A stretch of DNA of 15,866 bases from CACPJA01 sp964629335. GTDB lineage: Bacteria; Pseudomonadota; Gammaproteobacteria; Steroidobacterales; UBA11654. A program made the translations under genes and the position numbers. The stretch lies in NCBI GenBank assembly GCA_964629335.1, contig CAZVRH010000031.1, positions 1 through 15,866 of the forward strand, written 5' to 3'. Positions 1 through 7,113 of this stretch are shown here, one piece after another (the first letter of the stretch is position 1; each line of letters begins with the position of its first letter). The notes under the pieces are model-generated. The model ran no database searches. It saw nothing but the letters and a program-made list of their open reading frames with translations, and was not told the origin of the DNA.

Positions 1-1
1 A

Positions 2-532
2 AACTTAATCAGTAATGATCTGAGAAGTTCGATAATTGAGCTAGAGATGGAAGTCAATAATATAATTCAAGAAATAGATGCTACTGACCAAACTAGAATT
101 GATCAGCTGAATGCAGAAATCAATCAACTCAATACAGAACTTACCAATAATATAATTCAAGAAATAGATGCTACTGATCAAACTAGAGTTGATCAGCTGA
201 ATGCAGAAATCAATCAACTCAATACAGAACTTACCAATAATGAATCAGAGATCAGCGCAGCCCAAACTGCATTAGAAACTGCCAACCAGAATGTTCAATT
301 ATTAAGAGCTAACCTTAGTTCAGCTCAACAAGAAGTTGCTGAATTAGAAGCTGCATTAGAATCTTCACGAGCGATATCTTGGATCCAACCAGTGAGGCAA
401 AACACCGACAAGCTTATAGATGCAGCTGGCTTTGATGGTTTCATAGCGGGTTTTGCAGCATTGATCTTTTGTCTTGTTGTCAAACGAAGAAGGGACTGGT
501 TTGACCGTATGTTTGGATTCTATTTTAAGTAA
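2..532 (+). CDS. Coiled-coil protein with C-terminal membrane anchor (5' partial)
   Basis: I do not recognise this protein. The frame is open to the left edge: bases 2-46 have no stop and encode more Leu/Ile-spaced helix, so the gene probably starts upstream; the first in-window ATG is at 47. Counting from that Met, residues 1-110 are Asn/Gln/Glu-rich with regular Ile/Leu spacing, as in a coiled coil, and contain two 30-residue tandem repeats (4-33 and 34-63) that differ only by Ile18/Val48. Residues about 129-145 (FDGFIAGFAALIFCLVV) form one hydrophobic segment, followed by a basic KRRR cluster and a short aromatic tail ending FGFYFK. This suggests a membrane-anchored rod with a cytoplasmic tail, by the positive-inside rule. 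No catalytic motif is visible. The gap to the next gene is 38 bp. Function unknown; a structural or envelope role is only a guess. Confidence 0.7.
   Translation, partial: NLISNDLRSSIIELEMEVNNIIQEIDATDQTRIDQLNAEINQLNTELTNNIIQEIDATDQTRVDQLNAEINQLNTELTNNESEISAAQTALETANQNVQLLRANLSSAQQEVAELEAALESSRAISWIQPVRQNTDKLIDAAGFDGFIAGFAALIFCLVVKRRRDWFDRMFGFYFK
56..241 (+). repeat. Tandem duplication, 90-bp unit, about two copies
   Basis: Bases 56-145 and 146-235 match at 88 of 90 positions, and a third copy begins for a few bases (236-241). The two differences are C88/T178 (synonymous, Asp) and A98/G188 (Ile to Val). The unit is exactly 30 codons, so the reading frame is kept. Thirty is not a multiple of seven, so each copy shifts the heptad register of the coiled coil by two residues unless there is a local skip. 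The near identity, including third codon positions, points to a recent duplication. Confidence 0.95.
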
Positions 533-570
533 TCCAACCAAGAGTCATTGATAAGCTAGCCTCGCCTCTT

Positions 571-1473
571 ATGAAGACGCTTAATATTGGAGATATTTCG
601 ATAAACAAGATTCTCGATGGTGTAGAGCAGTTTCCAGCTATTTATGCTTTTCCTGACATTGATATAGAGATTTTTCATCAGCATCAGAGCTGGATGCATT
701 CTTTTTATGATTTTAATCAGCAGATGCTGATCCTCAGCATGCATTCATACTTGATCCAAACGCCTTCCTTAAATATTGTGGTTGATACTTGTATAGGCAA
801 TGACAAAAACAGGGCGGCAAAGGGGCCTATGTCTAAAGCCAACGAAGGTATACTCAGTCATTGGAACAATAGATCCAGTCACTATCTTGAAAACTTGAAA
901 GCCTATGGTTTGGCTCTTGAGGATATAGATATTGTAATGTGCACACATATGCACGCGGATCATGTTGGTTGGAACACGAGGCTAGTTGATGACAGATGGG
1001 TTCCAACATTCCCTAATGCCAAATATCTTTTCTCACCGCTTGAACTAGAGAACTTACAAAAAGAAAGCGCTAACCCTTTCGATCAATACCTACGTCTTGT
1101 CTATGACGACAGTGTTTTGCCAATTATCCAGTCAGGTCAAGCTGAATTGATTAAAGAGTCCACCGACTTGGGAAAAAATATAAATTTAATTAAGAGTCCC
1201 GGACACAGTCCTGGCCACTATTGCCTAGAAGTAAATAGCAAACTAAGTAACGCAATATTGACTGGCGATATTTTACATAACCCTATTCAGGTAACATGCC
1301 CTTCAATGTCAACAATGTTTTGTGACGATCCAGAACAATCGAATCAAACTCGTGTCAATTTGGTGGATGAATTAACCGATTCGAACACTATAGTCCTAGC
1401 GGCACATTTTGCAGATACCACAGCAGGGGTTATAGAAAGTAAAAACTCTTCAAGAATGTTTAAGCTTATATGA
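571..1473 (+). CDS. MBL-fold metallo-hydrolase
   Basis: A 300-residue metallo-beta-lactamase-fold hydrolase, expected to bind two metal ions (usually zinc). The signature THMHADHVG lies at 125-133, giving ligands His126, His128, Asp130 and His131. The third motif GHSPGH is at 211-216 (His212 the likely ligand), followed by the bridging Asp233 in TGD and a C-terminal His279 in AAHF. All the metal ligands of the glyoxalase II/lactonase-like branch are therefore present. There is no signal peptide, so it should be cytoplasmic. The substrate cannot be read from sequence: lactones, thioesters and other esters are all hydrolysed by relatives. The stop overlaps the start of the following thioesterase gene (ATGA at 1470-1473), so the two are probably translated together and may act on related acyl compounds. 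No convincing Shine-Dalgarno precedes the ATG; it was chosen because the N-terminus MKTLNIGDISI begins a typical first beta strand. Confidence 0.88.
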   Translation: MKTLNIGDISINKILDGVEQFPAIYAFPDIDIEIFHQHQSWMHSFYDFNQQMLILSMHSYLIQTPSLNIVVDTCIGNDKNRAAKGPMSKANEGILSHWNNRSSHYLENLKAYGLALEDIDIVMCTHMHADHVGWNTRLVDDRWVPTFPNAKYLFSPLELENLQKESANPFDQYLRLVYDDSVLPIIQSGQAELIKESTDLGKNINLIKSPGHSPGHYCLEVNSKLSNAILTGDILHNPIQVTCPSMSTMFCDDPEQSNQTRVNLVDELTDSNTIVLAAHFADTTAGVIESKNSSRMFKLI

Positions 1474-1877
1474 GTGAGATTGATTTTAGCGCCAACAATT
1501 GTTTTGTCTGTGGTCCTGATAATCCCATTGGCTTGAAAATTAAATTCAATATTGATGATGATGATATTTGTCGAGGACGCTTCACATCTATGGAGAACCA
1601 TGTTGGATATCAAAATACCACTCATGGAGGAATTATTTTTAGCCTATTGGATGATGTAATGGCAAATTGGTTATTTTTAAAGAACCAAGTTGCACAAACT
1701 GCTCAATGTGATCTTCGTTACAGGCAGTCTTTACCGGTTGATGAAACAGTAATTTTAGAGGGCTGGTGTGTGAAAAAAAGATCCAGAGTAGCGTTTATGA
1801 AGGGTCAGGTTATTCTTGAGTCCAATGGGGCGCTTATTGCTGAAAGTAACGCTAAGTTTATGTTAGTAAAACCCTAA
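1470..1877 (+). CDS. PaaI-like hotdog-fold thioesterase
   Basis: A 135-residue single-domain hotdog protein of the 4HBT/PaaI type, which hydrolyses acyl-CoA or related thioesters in the cytoplasm. The N-terminal CFVCGPDNPIGL (11-22) is the Cys-x-x-Cys-Gly-x-x-Asn-Pro-x-Gly-Leu motif common in this subgroup. The active-site helix carries HGGIIFSLLDDVMANW (52-67), with the His-Gly-Gly turn followed by Asp61/Asp62 as the candidate acidic catalytic residue. The beta strand beginning at about 80 (CDLRYRQSLPVDE) fits the substrate channel. Length is normal for the family. It overlaps the upstream metallo-hydrolase by 4 bp. A 120-bp non-coding gap follows, so this pair probably forms its own unit. 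The acyl substrate is unknown. Confidence 0.85.
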   Translation: MSEIDFSANNCFVCGPDNPIGLKIKFNIDDDDICRGRFTSMENHVGYQNTTHGGIIFSLLDDVMANWLFLKNQVAQTAQCDLRYRQSLPVDETVILEGWCVKKRSRVAFMKGQVILESNGALIAESNAKFMLVKP

Positions 1878-1997
1878 TTTACATGTAACTTTTTGTAACG
1901 TATTAACTAAACATAAACTGTTTTCATTACGATTTATCCTCTAACCTTTGAAATCCATTAGATAAACGAACTCGAAGTCTAGAGTTGACCTATACGC
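1878..1997 (+). promoter_or_regulatory. Intergenic region with likely promoter/operator upstream of efflux pump
   Basis: This is the only gap over 100 bp in the window, AT-rich, and the natural place for a promoter driving the genes from 1998 onward. TGTAAC occurs twice as a direct repeat exactly 10 bp apart (1884-1889 and 1894-1899), one helical turn, a spacing used by some OmpR/PhoB-type regulators. The second copy overlaps a possible -35 (TTGTAA, 1893-1898), but I find no well-spaced consensus -10. No stem-loop with a T-tract is obvious, so a terminator for the preceding gene is not supported. The regulator is unknown. Confidence 0.35.
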
Positions 1998-3116
1998 ATG
2001 ATTAATGACATAAAAAAATATATTTTAAAAAGCTTGAGAACAAGTAAACCTATGATGATATTAATAGGTTCCACTTTCCTATTTATCTTCTTTTTAAACG
2101 TCACTGAGAAGGAACCAGAGCTCTTAGTCTTAGAAGAGAAGGTCTGGCCTGTTTCTGCTATTGAAGCTCAGTATCAGGACATACAACCCACGCTAAATCT
2201 CTATGGGGAAGTGATTGCATCTAGAAGGAGTGATTTAAGAGCTTTTGTAGGTGGTCAGGTTGTTGAGGTTGGCAATAACTTTAAGGAAGGAGCGATTGTT
2301 GAAGAAGGGGAGTTGCTCTTGATTATTGATGATTTTGAATATGCCAATGCTGTTGTTGAGGAGGAAGCTAAATTTAAAATTATGAAGCGTGACTACGAAA
2401 GAGCTGAAGAGCTATATTCTCAAGGATCCATATCAGAACAGTTCAGGGACAACGCACTTCTCGAGAAAACTAAACAAGAATTGGTTCTTTCTGAAGCACA
2501 AAAAGATTTGAGAGATACTCGACTTTACGCGCCTTACGACGGTGTTATTAACGATGTCCTTGCTAGTTTAGGGAAACAGGTGAGTACATTTAATGACAAA
2601 ATAGGAGAAATTATCGATGTAAAGAATTTAGAGGTAAAGTTTTCTATCTCAAAAGCACAGTATGGACGTTTATTGGAGGATAAAAACTCTATCACAGGCA
2701 GGTCTATCGACGTTCGATGGACTGTGGGAGAAAAAGACCTTCTTTTTAGGGCTGATATTTCAAGAATAGGTGCTGAAATTAAATCAAACACTGGTGGTGT
2801 TAATGTTTACGCATCAATCAATCTGCCAGACAACAAGCTCACTCCTTTGAGACCCGGTGCTTTTGTTCGTCTTGGTATGCCAGGCAAGTCATATGAATCA
2901 GTAATCGTTGTACCAGAATCTGCACTGTATGAAGATTCCTATGTTTATTTGATAAAAGAAAACAGACTAACAAAAAACATGGTCAAAATTCATGGCTACG
3001 ATAAAACCAATGTTTTAATCACTCCTATTGACCCATCGTCAATAAAAAATGATGACATCATAGTTACCAATCAACTCAGAGAGGCCGGTGAAGGAGTAAA
3101 GGTTGAGGTGATGTAA
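1998..3116 (+). CDS. RND efflux periplasmic adaptor (membrane fusion protein)
   Basis: A 372-residue adaptor that would link the inner-membrane RND permease to an outer-membrane channel. Residues about 18-35 are a single N-terminal hydrophobic anchor with no clear cleavage or lipoprotein site. A split lipoyl (biotinyl-like) domain follows at about 75-112 (RAFVGGQVVEVGNNFKEGAIV and on) and 174-210 (RLYAPYDGVI at 175-184), flanking a helical hairpin at about 113-172. A beta-barrel domain (about 211-290) and a membrane-proximal domain with the conserved LRPGAFVRLGMPG follow. Length is usual for the family. The stop overlaps the permease start (TAATG, 3114-3118), the standard adaptor-permease pairing. 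No outer-membrane factor gene is adjacent, so the pump presumably uses one encoded elsewhere. No clear Shine-Dalgarno precedes 1998; the start fits the membrane anchor. Confidence 0.9.
   Translation: MINDIKKYILKSLRTSKPMMILIGSTFLFIFFLNVTEKEPELLVLEEKVWPVSAIEAQYQDIQPTLNLYGEVIASRRSDLRAFVGGQVVEVGNNFKEGAIVEEGELLLIIDDFEYANAVVEEEAKFKIMKRDYERAEELYSQGSISEQFRDNALLEKTKQELVLSEAQKDLRDTRLYAPYDGVINDVLASLGKQVSTFNDKIGEIIDVKNLEVKFSISKAQYGRLLEDKNSITGRSIDVRWTVGEKDLLFRADISRIGAEIKSNTGGVNVYASINLPDNKLTPLRPGAFVRLGMPGKSYESVIVVPESALYEDSYVYLIKENRLTKNMVKIHGYDKTNVLITPIDPSSIKNDDIIVTNQLREAGEGVKVEVM
3105..3112 (+). promoter_or_regulatory. Strong Shine-Dalgarno for RND permease
   Basis: GAGGTGAT matches eight consecutive bases of the usual 16S anti-Shine-Dalgarno complement, with its GAGG core 7 bases before the ATG at 3116. 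It lies inside the 3' end of the adaptor gene. It stands out because most other starts in the window have no recognisable ribosome binding site, and it fixes the permease start. Confidence 0.7.
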
Positions 3117-6100
3117 TGGTTTTTTCTAACTACAGTCAAAAAAACAGAAAATATAACTCTCCAGATACCGTTCGTCATAAAGGAGGGATCATTTCCTTTT
3201 TCAGTGATCATAAAGTAGCTGCTAACCTGTTGATGGCATTGATCATCCTTTTTGGTGTTTATGGATTATCGCAATTAAAACGACAGTTAATGCCTGACTT
3301 TGGTCTTGAGTTGATTACCATTCAGGTTGAGTGGCCTGGAGCAAGCGCAGAAGATATAGAAACCAACGTTATTAATGCGATAGAACCTGAAGTTCGTTTT
3401 ATAAATGGTGTAAAGGAGGTTAATGCCATTGCGTTTGAAGGAAGGGGTAAAGTCCAAATCTTTTTTAATCAAAATGTATCAATGTCGAAAGTATTGACTG
3501 ATGTACAATCAGCGGTCTCAAGAATATCAACATTTCCTACAGAAATTGAGAAACCCATTATTTCGCAGACCATTCAAAGAGATGAAGTTTGTCGAATAGA
3601 CATATCAGGCCCATTCTCTGAGAAGACTCTAAAGTTTTTTGCCAGACAAATGCGTGATGATTTAATCAACTTAGGACTGGCTAATGTTGAATTTGAGGGT
3701 GCAAGAGATCAGGAAATATGGGTTGAAATTTCTTCAGATAATCTGAGAGAGCTAGACTTATCGCTGCAAGAGATTTCATCAAGCTTATCTGCTGCTAGTA
3801 TTGATATTCCTTCAGGGAGCATCAATTCTGGTGGTGTGTCTAGACAAATTAGGAGCGATCAGCTTGCAAGAACACCTTCAGATCTAAGGCAAATCGAAAT
3901 AATTTCAAGGTCTTCAGGCGAAAAATTGTATCTCGGGGATGTCGCAGGAGTTTCTGAAACCTTTCAAGAAAATTCTGCCTACAGAATTAATAACAGAGGC
4001 TCATCTATAGGATTAGTGGTTTACCGAACCCGAGGAGCTGACTCACTTGTGTCACAGGACCGAGTCGAGAAATATATGGAAACTATTACGGAGAAGTATC
4101 CTGACACACTCGACGTGGTTCTCTATGATGTGTTTGCTGATTCAGTAAGACAAAGAATAGATATGCTTGTTGATAATGGTCTGACTGGACTTCTTTTGGT
4201 TTTACTTGTTTTATTCTTCTTTCTTAACGGTTGGGTAGCTTTTTGGGTTGCAGTTGGTATCCCAGTAGCATTTTTAGCTGCACTTGGAGCAATGAGTATA
4301 ATGGGTTTATCTCTTGATATGATCAGTATGTTCGCTTTAATCATGGGTATCGGCATCGTTGTCGATGATGCCATAGTGGTTTCAGAGCATACAACCACTC
4401 TCCATAGAAGAGGTATGAGTTACGCTGATGCAGCCAGGTTAGGGGCACAGAGGATGTTTCCACCTGTTTTAGCGGCGATGTTAACAACGGTTGCTGCCTT
4501 TCTGCCTGTATTGATGGTAGGCAATGATGTTGGCAACATCATTTCTGCTGTACCAATAACCCTGACGCTTATCATCATTGCCAGTCTCATTGAATGTTTT
4601 TTAATACTGCCACATCATTTAAGAGCATCGATGAAAAAGATTACTCAGAAACAGCAGACAACAATTAGAACCTTTGATATTTACTTCAATAAATTTAGAG
4701 ATGAAACGGTTATACCAATTGTTGAAAAAACATTTAATAAAAAAGGGTTTACTATAATTGCAACCATATGTTTGTTTTTAGCTTCAACAACATTGTTATC
4801 CACAGGAAGAGTGAAATTTGAATTTTTTGATACTCCTGAGAGTGACACTATACATGCTAATTTTTCATTTTCTCCAGGCACACCAGATAACATCACCAGA
4901 AAGATGGTGCAACAGCTTTCTGAATCCGTGCAAGCCACTGAACAAAAATTAACTGGCAAAAAGGGAAGCATAATTAGTTATGGCGTGGGAAATATCGGAA
5001 CCAGTGATTCTGGTCGAGGTAATTTAACAAACAATATAACTGGTGGTCACATAGGTTCATACACGGTAGAGCTGGTTCCTGGAGACAGCAGAGACATTAG
5101 AAATATAGAATTTATGGACGCTTGGGAACAAGAAACACAATTAATGTCCGGCATAGAAAATTTTGTAATCTTTGAAAGCCCGACCGGCGGTCCACCAGGT
5201 CGAGACATTGATATCAGAATCATCAGTGAAGATTTGACCGTAATGAAAAGAGCAGCACTGGCTTTGAGACAAGAATTAAGATCGCTGCCAGGCCTGATTG
5301 CTGTGGAAGATGATCTTCCGTATGGGAAAGAAGAAATCTTGTTGGAAGTTACGCCAGAAGGAGAAGCCATTGGATTTACGGCTGAAGAAGTGGCTAGGCA
5401 GGTAAGAAATTCCTTTTCAGGAGCCATTGCACAGCGTTTTTCTCAAGACGCCGAAGAAATACTTGTCAGGGTAAAGCTGCCTCAATCTGAGATTCAAGAT
5501 CAAACTATTAGGGACATATATCTAACAACTCCGGATAATACAAGTGTGCTACTTTCCGAAGTGGTAACCTTGAAACAGCGTTTAGGGTTTACAAAGATAA
5601 GAAAACAAGACGGTATCAGACAAGTTGCCGTCACTGGAGATGTTGATCCTTCAATAACAACAACCAATATTGTACTTCAAACTGTTAGACAAGACATTGC
5701 TCCAAAAATTGAGAAGGCATATAACGTTGAACTAAAATATGATGGTAAGGCTCAAGAACAAAGTGAAGCATTGGGTGATCTATCCTTGGCTTTAATTATC
5801 ACTTTAGCTTCCATTTATATTATTCTGGCTTGGTTATTTTCTAGTTACACAACCCCATTTCTAGTTATGACAGTCGTTCCTTTTGGATTAATAGGAGCTA
5901 TTTGGGGGCACTTTGTCATGGGTTTCAATCTAAGCATGTTTAGTTTAATGGCATTTTTCGGTTTAACCGGTGTTTTGGTTAATGACACCATCATCCTTGT
6001 TCGCTCGATAAAAGAACATTTGGTAGAGGGTAACAGTCTCGCTCGATCGATAATTGAGGGAGCACGCGAGCGTCTTCGTCCTGTGTTGTTAACTACGATA

Positions 6101-6313
6101 ACAACCATTGTGGGCTTAATGCCTATATTATTTGAAAATAGCCTTCAAGCAAGGCTAGTGCAACCGTTAGCGGTTACCTTTATATTTGGGATGTTATTTG
6201 TACCTTACTTGGTCCTAATATTCGTGCCTTCTGTTATGGGTGTTGCCTATCAAGCCAGAGAGAATATCAAGAGAATCAAGCAAAAGGTCAGCCCTCAACA
6301 ATCAACAATTTAG
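3116..6313 (+). CDS. RND-family efflux permease (AcrB-like), Lys-less TM10 variant
   Basis: A 1065-residue inner-membrane proton-driven exporter of the resistance-nodulation-division superfamily, full length. The two-fold repeat is visible. TM1 (about 33-51) and the first large periplasmic loop (about 55-345) are followed by TM2-6, including the TM4 motif GIGIVVDDAIVV with Asp417-Asp418. TM7 lies near 545-562, then the second loop (about 565-885) and TM8-12 to about 1045. The TM10 motif reads GVLVNDTIILV (952-962). Where AcrB has the essential Lys940, this protein has Asn956, so its proton relay must differ from AcrB, as in other RND branches with a Val-Asn-Asp TM10. It is co-translated with the adaptor. 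Substrate unknown. The polyamine cluster begins only 29 bp downstream, so the pump may be co-transcribed with it, but a role in polyamine export is not shown. Confidence 0.93.
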   Translation: MVFSNYSQKNRKYNSPDTVRHKGGIISFFSDHKVAANLLMALIILFGVYGLSQLKRQLMPDFGLELITIQVEWPGASAEDIETNVINAIEPEVRFINGVKEVNAIAFEGRGKVQIFFNQNVSMSKVLTDVQSAVSRISTFPTEIEKPIISQTIQRDEVCRIDISGPFSEKTLKFFARQMRDDLINLGLANVEFEGARDQEIWVEISSDNLRELDLSLQEISSSLSAASIDIPSGSINSGGVSRQIRSDQLARTPSDLRQIEIISRSSGEKLYLGDVAGVSETFQENSAYRINNRGSSIGLVVYRTRGADSLVSQDRVEKYMETITEKYPDTLDVVLYDVFADSVRQRIDMLVDNGLTGLLLVLLVLFFFLNGWVAFWVAVGIPVAFLAALGAMSIMGLSLDMISMFALIMGIGIVVDDAIVVSEHTTTLHRRGMSYADAARLGAQRMFPPVLAAMLTTVAAFLPVLMVGNDVGNIISAVPITLTLIIIASLIECFLILPHHLRASMKKITQKQQTTIRTFDIYFNKFRDETVIPIVEKTFNKKGFTIIATICLFLASTTLLSTGRVKFEFFDTPESDTIHANFSFSPGTPDNITRKMVQQLSESVQATEQKLTGKKGSIISYGVGNIGTSDSGRGNLTNNITGGHIGSYTVELVPGDSRDIRNIEFMDAWEQETQLMSGIENFVIFESPTGGPPGRDIDIRIISEDLTVMKRAALALRQELRSLPGLIAVEDDLPYGKEEILLEVTPEGEAIGFTAEEVARQVRNSFSGAIAQRFSQDAEEILVRVKLPQSEIQDQTIRDIYLTTPDNTSVLLSEVVTLKQRLGFTKIRKQDGIRQVAVTGDVDPSITTTNIVLQTVRQDIAPKIEKAYNVELKYDGKAQEQSEALGDLSLALIITLASIYIILAWLFSSYTTPFLVMTVVPFGLIGAIWGHFVMGFNLSMFSLMAFFGLTGVLVNDTIILVRSIKEHLVEGNSLARSIIEGARERLRPVLLTTITTIVGLMPILFENSLQARLVQPLAVTFIFGMLFVPYLVLIFVPSVMGVAYQARENIKRIKQKVSPQQSTI

Positions 6314-6342
6314 TTAGCCAAACCCAATGCTGAGCAGTTAAA

Positions 6343-7113
6343 ATGGGACTTACTATGAGTTCTATTGAAAAAAAACCAATGGTGGGAATAATTTGTTGCC
6401 GTAGAGAGCAAGACACACATTTTTTTCATATGGTTGGAGAGAAATATATCAATGCGATCAATCAATTCAGTGGGTGTACAAGCGTACTAATCCCTGTTGA
6501 ACAAGATCATGAAATAGATCAATCTATATTAAATCGTATGGATGGATTCTTACTAACAGGTAGTTTATCCAATGTAGATCCTAAGCAATATAACGATGAA
6601 GCAAACGACTCTGAAATGTTGATTGATACATCGAGAGACGATACTGTTTTTAGGATTATTGATTTTATTGTTGAGAAAGAAATGCCTCTCCTGGCTATTT
6701 GTAGAGGTTTTCAAGAAATGAATGTAGCGTTTGGGGGATCTCTTTACCAAAATCTAGAACAACAATCCGATCATCAGGGCCACGATTTTGAAAGAAATGT
6801 TTCTCATGATCAGCAATACGGTTTGAGCCATCATATCGATATTTTAGAAGGCACGACACTCTATGAGATTAGTGGTGTCAATCGTGCAGAGGTCAATTCT
6901 CTACACACTCAAGGGGTCAGAGAATTAAGTAATAAGCTAGAAGTAAATGCGCTGACTGACAATGGTTTAGTAGAAGCTTTTACTATAAAAGAAGCCAATG
7001 GTTTTAATTTATCTGTGCAGTGGCACCCTGAATGGAAACCTCATAATAGTGAGTTATCTTTGTCAATTTTTAGTGCATTTGGAGATGCATGTAAAAATTA
7101 TTCATCAATCTAA
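6343..7113 (+). CDS. puuD: Gamma-glutamyl-GABA hydrolase (peptidase C26, PuuD/SpuA-like)
   Basis: A class I glutamine-amidotransferase-fold hydrolase, 256 residues, predicted to cleave gamma-glutamyl-GABA to glutamate and GABA, the last step of the gamma-glutamylated putrescine pathway in the cytoplasm. The nucleophile elbow AICRGFQEMN gives Cys120; the catalytic His-x-Glu is His228/Glu230 in QWHPE. The loop TGSLSNVDPKQY (72-83) resembles the PuuD substrate loop. Start choice: ATG 6343 is the longest frame, but the second Met (ATG 6355) has GGGA six bases upstream (6345-6348) and may be the true start, making 252 residues. The stop overlaps the following glutamine-synthetase-like gene (TAATG, 7111-7115). 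In Pseudomonas the equivalent gene is spuA, also directly before spuB. Specificity is inferred mainly from the neighbours. Confidence 0.88.
   Translation: MGLTMSSIEKKPMVGIICCRREQDTHFFHMVGEKYINAINQFSGCTSVLIPVEQDHEIDQSILNRMDGFLLTGSLSNVDPKQYNDEANDSEMLIDTSRDDTVFRIIDFIVEKEMPLLAICRGFQEMNVAFGGSLYQNLEQQSDHQGHDFERNVSHDQQYGLSHHIDILEGTTLYEISGVNRAEVNSLHTQGVRELSNKLEVNALTDNGLVEAFTIKEANGFNLSVQWHPEWKPHNSELSLSIFSAFGDACKNYSSI

Noticed and set aside
571..1473. Calling the MBL-fold protein a quorum-quenching AHL lactonase
   Set aside because: The metal motif is shared by many MBL enzymes; nothing else in the sequence or neighbourhood indicates homoserine lactones.
5047..5427. A 126-codon minus-strand frame inside the RND permease, the longest of many antisense frames
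   Set aside because: It is antisense to conserved permease sequence, has low-complexity composition and no recognisable motif; it is a shadow frame, as are the other minus-strand frames across the window.
6314..6342. Possible terminator or promoter between the permease and hydrolase genes
   Set aside because: The 29 bp hold no stem-loop with a T-tract and no spaced -35/-10 pair; a promoter inside the permease 3' end cannot be excluded but is not visible.
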